Positions 1-12,800 of a stretch of DNA of 64,000 nt are shown here, piece by piece. A program made the position numbers and the translations under genes. This DNA is from Breviolum minutum Mf 1.05b.01 (Eukaryota > Sar > Dinophyceae > Suessiales > Symbiodiniaceae). The stretch is taken from assembly GCA_000507305.1 (NCBI GenBank), contig DF240032.1:1-64000 (forward strand). Reading direction: 5' to 3'. The stretch's first letter is position 1, and each line of letters starts with the position of its first letter. The notes beneath the pieces were generated by a model, which was given only the letters and a program-made list of their open reading frames with translations, was not told where the DNA came from and did not search any database.

Positions 1-787
1 CGTGTTTTCCAAGCATAAAATAAGCAGTTTGAATGTTGGTGATGACACTTCACAACCAAAAACATGTCGCAGCAAAAAACAAAGAAATGTGTTGATTGAT
101 TAGAAATTAGGTCATGATTTGTTTGGAATACGCGTATAGGCATAAGTAATGTTTATTATCAAAGGAATTACTGTAGGTCATATCATGATGTTGACCTTGC
201 CATCCATGGAGTTGCTAGTTGACTCAATTATAAACCAGATGCTCCATGTATAGGTATATAACATGTTCCCTACCTGGAGCCTTTGGGTAAATGAAAATTA
301 ATGGGGCATATTTGTCAGACGACTTTTCACGGCGTTTTGTTGATGTTGTGTCTATATGTTTTGTATGCCATGTTGAATTTCAAGACGTGGATGCGGATGC
401 CCAATAAACGGAAGCGAACCGGTGCCTTTCGACCAGAAAAGCCAACCTAAGTCAATGAATGAAGGTATAGAGGCCTTTATCGCATTGGTATAAAGTCCAA
501 GTAGTTGTGATGAGATCTAACAATCTTATGATTCTTTATATACGCTATACATACTCTTATTATCATGTTTCCATCACTTTTGTTTATCATGTGGGTGTTT
601 TTTAAATGTCATTGTAAAAAGAAATCCCTAAAACAACCTGAGTTTTTCTCAATTTGTTGGGGAAGTTGGAAGATGTTTGAAGCTCGAAAAAGCCCCCACC
701 CCCGTTTCATTTAGAAGGTAGGGAAAACCGCACCCCCTTCGAACAGGGAACGGAACTCCGGGGGATGGGGTTGCTGGCTGGCCTGAG
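1..787. other. No supported gene; upstream of first recognised exon
   Basis: I see no coding block or known repeat here. The start of the glutamine synthetase gene must lie in or before this stretch, because the first recognised exon already begins inside the N-terminal domain. No start codon could be chosen. Confidence 0.4.
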
Positions 788-842
788 GAATGTCTACATG
801 TATTCTGGTGCATTGGCCTATGGCGCCAATCAACGAGTCATG
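788..842 (+). CDS. GS exon: N-terminal region
   Basis: AG|G acceptor at 786-787, GT donor (gtgacc) at 843. Encodes GNVYMYSGALAYGANQRVM, which fits the N-terminal strand region before the VPD motif. Joining it to the next exon keeps frame (RVM then VIPEE). Confidence 0.6.
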
Positions 843-3800
843 GTGACCTTGGACAAATTACCTCTCCAGCAGGGAAACGGATACAAATCCATGGGACCCA
901 CCTTAAAAAGGGAAGGTCGTAAAATCATCAACTTCAAAAAGTGCGAGTTCCTTACTTGGGGGAGATTAATTAGTTTTTTTTTTGGAAGATATTTTTTTGT
1001 TTTTTTTGTGAGGGGATATAAGCTTGGAGGTTAGGTTAGTAATGGAAAACATGTCTGGGGAAATCATGGCAAAAAAGGAAAAGAACATGAACAAATCTAC
1101 AGGAAAAACATGATTTTCAGGTTTCCAACTGGTTTTGGTGGTGGGGAAAGGATGAAAAAGATGAATATGTCTTTCATTCAGTGGCTAAGGCATGGCAGGT
1201 TTTGAAATGCTGAAGGTTTTTGTTGGTAATTTCTCCAAACCTTCACAGATTTCTACAGTCTCAGGTGATTCCTGAAGAGATTGGACAATCAGGTTGTCCC
1301 AATGCAAAATTGGTGCCAGACTGGACTACTGAACAAGTCTTACCCTGGGCATGTCGCAGTGACAAGGGCATTTCTGTTCGAAACTTGGCGAAATTGTTTC
1401 ATGAGGTCGCAACCCACAGCTGAAAACCCCTATCAAAAAAATGACAACTGTTGATTTTAGCTGCGTGCGAATGATGGGATAAACATGGACAAACTACCGG
1501 CCGTTTGGTTCAGGATGGATTTCTACGAAAATGCATCAATGGTCCGATGGAATGATGTTTCCCTTTGTCTCTTTTAAGGGCATTTGATGAATGCATAAAG
1601 AAAACAAAGTGAAGTAGGAACTTTACTTATCTCTACTATTTGTACCTATCTTCAATAGATTTCAATAATTTGTCGGAGTATGAATGCTGCGAAATCTTGA
1701 CGGCTTCTGCTGTTTTGACATGCCCTGTGAATGTGACAAAACGAACATGTTTTTTCTCTCAAGCGTCCAGTCTCAGGTGCTATGTCATGTTAGTTTCAGG
1801 GAGTGTATCATCCCCTTTGCCTCAACAAGTGCACCCTGGAAAATTAACATGGAACACAATAATGGAGTTTGGAAGAGGATTTTCCTTTGGAAATGGTGAT
1901 TTTTAGGTGAACCGTATTAATCTAGGTGGTGGCAACTCAAATATTTTTGATGTTCACCCCATATTTGGGGAAGATTTCCAATCTGAGGAGCATATTTTTC
2001 AGATGGGTTGAAACCATCAACTAGATATTGTGGGATATTCCAACTCCCTGAAACTAACAGATAGCTAGCACCGGAAAATTTGATACATGGAATACCCTAC
2101 CCTTTCCTTTTGGGTTTTCAGCCTATTTTCAGGGCGAAGTGTTTTCACCATGGGTTGGTTCAACCTCGCCCCAGGACGAGTTTACTGCGAGATGGAAGGT
2201 CCAATGTTTTTGTGCCGTTTGAAAGGGGGAAGTGAAGCAAAATTGGAAGTGATTCAGGTGTACTACCTATATCTATCTATAATTTCTATATGTATACATA
2301 TATATAATGTTACATTGTATATACATACACATGTATCTTTTATAAATGCGGCATGCAAAGTATGTCTATGACATTTGCATATGATATGATGATAAGATCA
2401 AGATAACGAAGATCTATAATATGTTATTTGTATATTAGCATAAAACTGCAGAAATTAGCCATATATAAATATATTATTTATATACACATCTCTCCTTCAA
2501 ATGAGTGACAATATCGGTGACGAATTTCAATGTGCAACTTGATCCTCAACTTGGCTTCAACTAAAGATTTATGGCCCAAAAACAACTTTTCCAAACACAT
2601 CCCTTCCTAAGTCCACCATGCTTTTGTTGGGGGGGTGTCAACTGTGTCACACACGCCCCTTGGCGGGTTGGAGGTTTGAAGTGTGGTCCACGTGCCCTGT
2701 GTGGGCGACTACTGGCTGAGTTAAAGGCTTATGAAGGAAAACGGATTCTTGGTGCACTTTTGCTGGGTGGTGGCAACTCAAATATTTTGTTGTTTTCACC
2801 TCTATTTGGGGAAGATTCCCATTTTGACTAATATTTTTCAAAGGGGTTGAAACCACCAACTAGTTTTGGTATTTGAAGCAGATATTTTATTCTGTTTTGA
2901 CCCGAAGACGAATTCAAGCTGAATATTTTTGAATCAGGTTGGTCATGCAGTTTTGGCAAAACTCGGAAGTATCAATTACAAACCAGTGAATATGATGTAT
3001 TACCCATACCATCCATGTACGGTATATTTACCTACATTTACCATAAAAATCAACCAAATGTAGGCAAATATACCATACATGGATCCTATGGGTTATAGGG
3101 CAACATCGGATACTCATCTGAATTCCAAAACGTTTTTCATGGCGACTGCTTGGGATTTCGATCCGGGAAGCCGACCTCCAAGGTTTCGATGAAGGGTTTT
3201 TAGTGTAAGGAAGAGGTCTTTCAATTTGGGTGATGTATGATGATCTAGGTGGTGAAGTACAGTATATACTGTACATGTTTTTTTTCACATTTAATGGCTT
3301 ATTTTTGAATATTGCACACTTGTATATAAATTACACACTTATACTTTTTATTATATATGGGTGCATCAATGATTATCACCATGCCAATACATGGATTGGT
3401 TTGGGATGATGATTCACTGTGGCAAAACTGCAGACAGGGACATCATTTCCCAGCTTAGCTTCGGCTTCTTGTTCGAAAATTTAAGGATTGAACTTTCGGT
3501 TGGAAGGATGGACCCATGACTGACTTCACATCCCAGCATGCAAGGATGGAACTTTTGGTTGGCGGGGAGCTGGAATTTGTTGCCTGGCCATCAGATGCCA
3601 TTTTCTTGCCATCAGTGAAGGTGGTTGGTTCCGGAGATCTTTTCTGTAGATCAACTTGAATTTTGCAGTGTAGAGTTGTTTTAAACATGAAAGCCTACCT
3701 TGCAATGGAAGATGTACCAATGTACCATGTCAAGAGACAAGTCTTTTTTCGCTGTGGTAGGATCATCTACATGTATCTAAATGTTTTGCCAACTTAAAGT

Positions 3801-6800
3801 TTGATCTTGACCCAGATTGTTCAGGAGATGATCCAATTTCCCCAGTACATTTGTTTGAAGTGGATTGCTTATATCCCACCAGTTGTGTCAGGATGTTGCC
3901 TTTTTGAAACCGCCATGTTAAGCTTCAGATCATCAGAGCCCAGGACGGATATTGATGGTATTATCACTGATGCTTCCCTCCTGGGAACTAACACTTTTGA
4001 GTCGATGAATTTCCTTTTCTTCATGTTAGTTCCCTGACGGTAGACATTAAATGAATTCGAACGTGATGACAAGACTGCCATTGATCAAAGTACTTGCAGC
4101 TTTTGTTCAAAACAACTCATACGAGTATCATAAGATTCACTACTGGTATTTTCAGCAACGAACAGCTGAGGTTATGGCTTCAAAAACTTCCACTGGATCC
4201 TCGGGAATCGGAACCAGTTGCCACAAAAAAGTGTTTTGCCCCTCAACGGAGCTTGGGTTTTTATGATGGCCTCTATCGTTTATTTATTTATTTGTATTTT
4301 TTTGGGGGGGAGTTTGCACCATCACTCTGCAACTGCTGATATTGAAGCCATGAAGAGTGCTGAATGATTTTTTTGCAGTTGAAAGGCTGCGCTGTGGATG
4401 CCTTTATTCGAGGTGGTTCATCTTAAATATGTACTGTATTAAACAAATACAGTTTATATATACATATACATATTAGTTTATCTCATGCTATCATATACAA
4501 GTAACATACAAGTAACAGTATCGAAATGCTACGTGTTTTGGGAACTCTATTTATAACCGGTGGCACTAATGGCAAGCATTTGTCGACAAAGGTTTAAACT
4601 TAACATTCACATCTACATACCATAAGTTGGTATCATGACTCGTTCAAAGGTGGAGTTAGCAAAAGCTTTGCTAAAGCAAATGATGCCCCCCTAAATTTTT
4701 CTAACCATGAGAAAGATTGCCCTATGGACAACACAGATAAGAGGGCCTCCACCCCTGGTCCCAAGCTGTAGACCTTTCGAACTGTTAGGTCTTTAGAAGG
4801 GCCAGAAGACACAATTCTCTTTAATTTAGGTCTACAAGACTTCTAGGCTTGTTTTTGTTTTTGTTCCACAAGCTGTATATAGATGTGTTTGTCAATTCCC
4901 TAGGTTGCCCGGGAAGTGGCATGGAAGTGGCAAGAAATGATACCACAGAGATCTTGGGGGTTCGGATCCAGTGGATGTTGAGTTGCACTTCTTCACCGAA
5001 AAGATGTACCAAGCACCAAGCATTTCAGAGGCATGGCAATCATATCTCACCATGGTTTTCTTGTCAGGGTTTGGAATTATCACATTGAAACATACCAAAA
5101 AGCTATTCCATGCTATAGACGATAGACGGTCATATATATATATACACCAGTAGATAACAAAAGTATATACATTAAGTATACATATGCACAATTGCATGTT
5201 AATAACATGCTAATAAAGAATACAGTAAACTCGTCACCATCTCAACATCTTTTTTGTTGGAACAACCGGCAATAATTTTCCAGTGACCCTGATTTTTGTT
5301 TTCGGCTCTTGGGGCGCTAACTAAGACTCCTAAAAATCCCTTCGACGCAACGAATCGCATCATATCGGAAAAAACACGAGCCGCGAACCAAGGAGATTGG
5401 GAACCACTCTTTAAGGAACCAGAAATTTTCACCACTTTGCAGGGCACCAAAGTTATGGACTTTTGTTCCTTGATGCATTTGTAAGATTGGAGCTTGATTG
5501 GTGATGGAAGGTCTTGAGAATTTTGAGTGAGTTCATGCTTGGAAACGGACTGTGGCCATTCATAGTCAGGACTTCTGATTTTTTGTTGAATAATCATACA
5601 GGACAACGACTGGCCAATATACATGATCTAGATATATAGACATGCCGTGTATGACATCGGAAGGGTGACAGCGAGGTGGTTGCGAAGCCTTGTTGAGGGA
5701 TGTGTAAATATCCCCCACAATGTCCCCTTGAATATGATAAAAGTACATGATAGACATACAGACTGGTGGTTGATTATGTATAAATTTGATTGACCCTCTG
5801 GGATTTTATCGTGGCAGAGCGTGACCAACAAGTAGATTTGTTATATAACAGTTTTTTTTTGCCAAGCTATAGTTGTGAAGCAGTGCCATTTTTTCTTAAA
5901 TCCCGTACATTGCACGGCACGACGGACCGACAAAACTTCTGAAATATGCATCTGGCTCTCCAACACAAAGCCCATGAAAGATGGACAAGATTCACAAATT
6001 ACATAGAACTCATCAAAACACCAAATGTCACTTTGAAAAGTTACATGACACATTGATATTGATAGAATATGGATGAAAGACGTTTTGCCAGACGCCTGTG
6101 AAGAGTGACCATCCCCAAAAGGAAAGTAGTTTTCTACAATCTTGGTGTAATAGTTCCATGAATTGCTGTGACATGACACATCAAAAAAGTACTTCACCCT
6201 GATTATATTTGAGTTCAGTTTTTTTGGGGGTACGTGAAGTTCAATTCAAGCTATGCTGGGTATGGAGTCTAAACTATGTTAGGTGGATGCCATTTATTTA
6301 ACACAACTCCAGGTGGTTGATGAATCATTGAATCAGTAGCAACCAGATAACCAGTTTCATTGCCTGAAGTGATTTTTGCCATGACTTTCTCTTGATGCTT
6401 ACACCCCCAAAAACTAACCTGTAACCCCTCAAACAGGAGATTCCTATTGGGCAGCAACCATTTTCAGGTTCAAAAAATGCCTGGATCCGCTCCTCTCAGC
6501 TTGGTCAATTGCTCGCAGGTTATGATTTGGAGCATCAGATGAATCATGTCGCTGTGGATATCCTCACGTCACTTTTCGCATATTCCCCCCGACGACGTTG
6601 TACTCGTCGTGGGGGTTGGAGTTCCCAAAGAATTGATTCACCTATGAGGATTCAACACCAGTCGAACTGTTCGGCGATAGGTGTTTGGGTGGTTTCTGGT
6701 TGTCGACTTTTTTTTCGGATGTTTTTTGTTTGGGTGTGATCCTTTTTCTAAGGTGTAAACTCACTTGATCCAACTATCATAACTGGGCAGCCGCTACATA

Positions 6801-9800
6801 AGCACAAATGTTCAAGACCATCCACTATTGAAGTACTGGTAAATTCATAGGCTCCCTTTAGAAGGGAAAATGGTTTGGCTCCACAACGTGTCCACGATTT
6901 GGTGTCCGAAAATGCCCGCACCCCGAGGATGAACACAGAGTATGGCGAAGGACAGGTTTCTGGGGCATTTTTGTAACGGTTTGGGTGACGAAAAGATGCG
7001 GTAAGTTTGGACCAGAGACCCTCAAAGCCGTAGCCACCAACATAGACTATGCGTTTTGTCGGTACATATCTATAATTATGTATATAATATATTCATCATT
7101 ATATCTATATATAATATATACATACTATAACGCACTCAAAAGGCCAGAATGAATTTGTATTATAGACATAGTATGAATTATTAGATATGTGGTAGCCATT
7201 CAAACTCGGTTGAATGATGGCTCTCATGGCTCTTTAAACAATAAAGACCTCTGAAGCCCTGGTCCTATTCATTAAGACTCTACAGTCCTCCCAAACTGCT
7301 AGGGGGAACATCCTTGAAGTGCTACGGGTGAAAATCCTCGCAAAGTGTTTATATGCAAAGCTCTAGAGATGTTAAACTGTTACAGGAACTTCATGCTTAC
7401 ATGTTGTGGTGATGCTCCTCCCAGTATGCTCACTTAGCATTCATTCCATTTTGTAATGGAAGAGCTTTAAGATAATGACCTTCAGTTTCAAATGCATCAT
7501 GGGAAATGGGGTAGTCCGCCTCTTCCGGCAAAAGGTGGACTGATCCTTTTGGAATGAAGCTTTTTGTCGTTTTGGAACAAAAGCCGCCACGAGTTTTTAG
7601 TATATTTTAGGGTGGGTGGGTGGTGGTGAAGATTCATTTGGGGATGACAAATTGCCCATGTACCAGTACAACTTTGTCCTCATCAGAAAAGTGCCTAATA
7701 AAGTATCTCCCACCAAGCACTACCGGTCATTATACGATGGAAAACCTCCATCCCTTAAAAATTGTCTTAGCCCACACTCATTTTCCAAAGCAATTCTTTA
7801 CAAGTTTGATCTTTACAAGTTCCATAACTTCAAAAAAGAAAACAGTGGTCCAGCGGGGGTCCAGAGATGTTGCCAAACGACATCTGTATAATTGTGTATT
7901 TATACATATGCAACAATGTCTGGAAAACAAGAATTGATGTGCCTTTCACCGAAACCTTAACAACTCGGATACCGCACGTTGAGCGCTATATATCTGTGTT
8001 GTCCAGCCAAAGGGGGTGTTTTTTCTACACCTTTTTGAGGTAAAACCCTGGATATGATCCTGGAAATCTAGGGGGGCCCACCCCTCCAATGCCACCCTCC
8101 AAAGAAATAGCTGGCCTTATTGAGGATTCATGTATACGACCGGCAGTTTTTTTTTTTGCCCAGGTGGGTGGGTGGAGGTACCCGGTACGACTCGCCATGG
8201 TATGAAGCTATTTGGACAGCAAATCATATGTTACAATGCGACTGAGGTTGAAATCACCTTTGCTCCAAAGTTCGGGATTGAAGCTGCCGAAGCTTACTCC
8301 CCGAAGAAAAAAACAAAACATCCCAACCAACCAACCAACCAACCCGGGTTGCGGTGTGGGATGTGTCGGGAAGAGAATCTTCTCACAAAAATAGGGATTC
8401 CATGAACTTCCCGAAAAGCTCCTCCTGGGAGATGTCTTTGAATTGTGTTTTTGAGAACATATATGGAATTTCAGTGTTTGGTGAATTTCATTGAGATTTT
8501 TAAGAAGTTCGTCCTGTTTCAGAAGTGTTCTTGAACTAAATAGGTTGATTCGCCATGTTTCTGAATTTCTGAATTGCTGCTTTTGCTTGGCCATCATGCA
8601 ACAACAAAACATTTTGCAAAGTTGGTCTCTCACGCATTCTCATCAGGTGAAATGACAATTGTCATGGATAGATTACACCCCCGAAAACCAACGAATGTCC
8701 CCTAAAAAGGGACGTCATTTCAATAGGGAATACATTTTTCCAAGCATTGATTTTTCAGGGGACATTTCCTTCGTTTTCACAGGGGGAAAACCCTTGCAAC
8801 TTCTTCAAGATCATAAAATCTACCAACAAACCGCAAGTTTGGTACCAGGGATTCACCCAACAACAAATCCCTCACAGCAACCACCAATTCCCGCCTTTTT
8901 GGTGGGAAGAAGAAACAGCAAACGTTTTTTTTTGGTGGGTGAGAAAAGTTTTTTAGGGAATGAATCTCCCGCCCTGGATGAAATCAGCTTTCGAAAATTT
9001 TGCCGGAAGAATTTTGTTTTGTTGATTTAAGATCCAGGTTTTGAGGTGAGTTTGTGGTTCAGTGGAAAAACAAAACGACCCCCGGATCTATGCCAGACCA
9101 CATACTTGGTATATTTGGTTTAAAAAAAACGGAATACGGACATGTTTTTTTTAAAACGATATTTGATCCTAAGCTATTTATTTTTAGGAAATATTCCGAT
9201 CACAAAAACGCTACAGTAGTACTGATATACAGTTTTTCCCATCCTTTTCGATTGTGCCCCAGGAAATATCCTCCAGGGAACGATCACATATCCCCTACCG
9301 GCACTTCTTGGGTTTCCTGGTAACCCAAACAACGACTTAAGGCCCCAAGCCGGATCGCCGGATCCATCTAACCCAACCATCCATGGATTTTCAGGGGTAA
9401 ACTCACTGTTAAACTTCGGTAGTGTTAAACTTCAAAAACATCATCCCAGGTATCAGAAGTATACTTAGGATCACCCCCCCCATTTATTACCGCCATTTAG
9501 AACATATATAGGCCATTTGGGTCCGGTGGGTCCCACAACCCACAACCCAACCGTTACAACGGCCTTGCATCGATTTAGGATATGACGGCCACCTTTCGCC
9601 TTGGCACCAAGGAGTCTAAGCCTTCATTTTCCCACGAAAAAAAAAACCTGGGAACCACAATTTTAGGGTGAGTTGATGTTATTTGTTGGTTAATAGAATG
9701 AAAGGATCTTGATCATAAGTTTCTTAAAAAGGTATGTCAACATAATATGTCACATGTCATTTAATATGCAAGATATTATAACTTCGATCAGAACTTGAGA

Positions 9801-12800
9801 AGAAGTTTTGATTGTTTTCTTTTAATCTATGATACTAAAAAAATATATATATATATATATACCTCTTCGAATCTTCCCAAACTTCAAGGGTCGCTAACCA
9901 GTAAGATTCCTGTATTTTTCCATGGTCGGAACTGCAACAACCTGAAACGCGGGGAAATTTTCTGTGAACCGCATGGAGGAGCTGGCGCAGCAGCAAGGTC
10001 TTCGTGCCACCTTCATGGCCAAACCCTTTGGTATCAGCATCTTTTCGGATAGATTTGGACCGCTGGGTGGTGGCAACTCAAATTGGATCCATGGGACTGG
10101 TTGGTATATGGGGGTTTCCTAAAATGGTGGGTTTCCCCAACAAACCCATGGGGTTTTCCTACTAAAACTGATGATTTTGGGGTGGAGATTGGGGATAACC
10201 ACCATTTAAGGAAAACACCCATATGTATCTACATGAATGGTTGATGTGTATGGTAAATGGGGATGTCAGTTTCCAAACCACCAATTCATCAACCATCAAT
10301 GTTCAGAGGATATGTAGTAATTTTCAGGGAGGTAATGATAATAGTGAAATTCAGGTTTACTCGGTGGTGGCAACTCACAGATTTGAGGAAAACAGCTAAA
10401 TCAGGGTGACATGTTTAACTCCAAGTACCCATTTATAGGGGTTACAAAAATACCTGGGTGGTGGCAACTCAAAGATCTCTTTTTTTCATCCCAAACGATT
10501 GGGGAAATGGAATCCAATTTGACTGTTGCATATTGTTCAAATGGGTTGGAAAAAACCGCCATCTAGATTTTAGCTTCCAAATCACCAATTCATTGATGTA
10601 CACGTAGTAGTGAAAGTAGATGGTAATCGCCACTCGCAAGTAGGTGCCGATTTTTTTTAAGTTAAGGGGCTCTGATAAACCAAGACTAGTGAGAGTGGCG
10701 ATCGCTATCGATATTTGCCCAGTGGTATATATTACATGATATATACCCAGATGCTCAAATGCATGGTATATTGACGAATATTTGGGTAGGTTAGGGGGTT
10801 AAATGGAAGTAGATATACCATACATGGAGTGTTTGGGATATGAAAATGCAAGTTTCAACCACCAAAACATCAAGTGGTGGAGCAGCCGAGCTGAACCGAG
10901 GTCGAGACGATAAAGAAGATAGGAAGCAGAAGTACCCATAGGATCCATGTATTGCGTATGTTTACCTACATTTGAGTTGATTTTATAGTAAATGTAAGTA
11001 AATATACCATGGATCCGTCATGGTGTATCATGAATGATTGGAGTGCATATACTACCACTCCAAGAATGAACCAAGAAGATTTGGGACTTGTTCCAATCTA
11101 ATAGTTGACTTAAACAACATACATGAATCCTTGCAGGGTGTTTTTGACGAAAACCCGGGGTGCTGAATGTTTTGTTTTTTTTGGAATACTAAAGAGATGT
11201 TCAACATATCCTTTAACAGGCGACAAACAGCTAGTCTGATATGGTGCTATGATGTGGTGCGGATACCTACCGTTAATCCAAGAAATCTCCAACAGGACCT
11301 AATGAACGGACCCCTACACCTGAGTATCTAGTAACTCTAGCAACTTACTTAGGGGTCCGTTGGTAAGGTCCCATTCAATTTTTCATGGAGTTAACTTTGA
11401 TCCCAGATTTGAAGGTTGCTAGATGTTGCTAACCTGTGACGTTTCACGTGGATGGGAAGGCTGCCTCCAGCCTGCAGTCTTAAAGGAGTATTAGTTTATC
11501 TTAAAACCAAAATGGTAAAACCCATTCTGACTGTTGCAGGGCGGAGGGTAGGACTCAAATACAACTTGAGATACCTGTTGTGTTGAACCCTGAGCCTATC
11601 CCTAGGTGGAGTGGGCAACGGTGGGCACATGAATTTTTCGATTTGGGAACCTACTTTTGCAACAAGAGACCTTTGGCGCATTTAAGTCTCAAAACACACA
11701 GCCATAGCTCCTGACAAGCGGGCCGAATCGTATTAGTTTTAGGAAGCTACTTAAATTATGAAATTCAAACAATGGGAAGTTCCCGAACCCTCACCAATAA
11801 GGACGGACATATCTCAAAACTAGTGACCCCATGACCTCAATTTGGCTTTTTTTTTTGGAAACCGTTGACACTGACATGTCATTCCCTTGAGTTGGTGACC
11901 ACTTTCCAGCTAAACTAAGCCAACTGTTAGAAGAGTACGATTTGTATGGAAGGCGTCTAAGAAGGAAGCACAGTTTGAATGTATGTTTAGTTTTTTTTGC
12001 ACTATCATTGAGCGTAAATACAGAAGGGCATCGGCTTTTCTTTGCAAAGGAGATCAGAAAGTTTGGACGAAATTGGTGAGGAAACAATTTCAATGTCAAG
12101 CATAAGGATATCAGGAGCTACTGTTGATGGAAGAAATCCCAAGCAACCACTTGGGATGTATAAAACCCTTTGAATACTGGATATCTACTACATTGCATCA
12201 ACTGGTGATCGCCGGATTTCTGAACCATCAACAGTATCAATGGTGCTTCCAGCTTTTACCTTCCAGGAAGTCTATGGAAGTCTGGTGTCTTTTTTTCTCG
12301 CGGATTAGATTAATGCTGCAAAAGAATTGTTGTCGGTCGAAATTAATTCACATCAGTGTTTCAATTCATTGATGGAAACCCTGAGTTTTTTCGGGACGAT
12401 CTTGGGGAGGCCTGCTAAGGGGACAAAAAAAACATCAATGCTTTTGAAGCATCTCACCGCCTGGGATGTATAAAACCCTGCAAATAATGGGATAAACTGC
12501 CAACCTCAACTGGTTTGCCGGATTTCTTGCATCAACAGTATCAACATCCGTTTTTTCAAAGGTTTTGTCTATAGTGAAAAAACCCATTGTGTTTTTTTTA
12601 TGACAAGGGCAAAATGGAGGCTGTGAAGCTGAGTTTGAAGCTGCAACAGAAACACGAAGAAAAAAAACAAGTAAACCTCGTCAAGGCTCTGTTTTTTTTG
12701 CCAACAAAAAATATGGCCAAAACCGACCCAAGGAAGGAGGTGCATCCACATCGATCATCTCAAAAATCACAGCGGGAAAGAAGATGCTTGGTGTTTTCAT

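Noticed and set aside
9054-9323. 89-codon plus-strand ORF as a GS exon
   Set aside because: Contains family C-like repeat sequence (CTCCAGGGAACGATCACATATC-type) and no GS motif.
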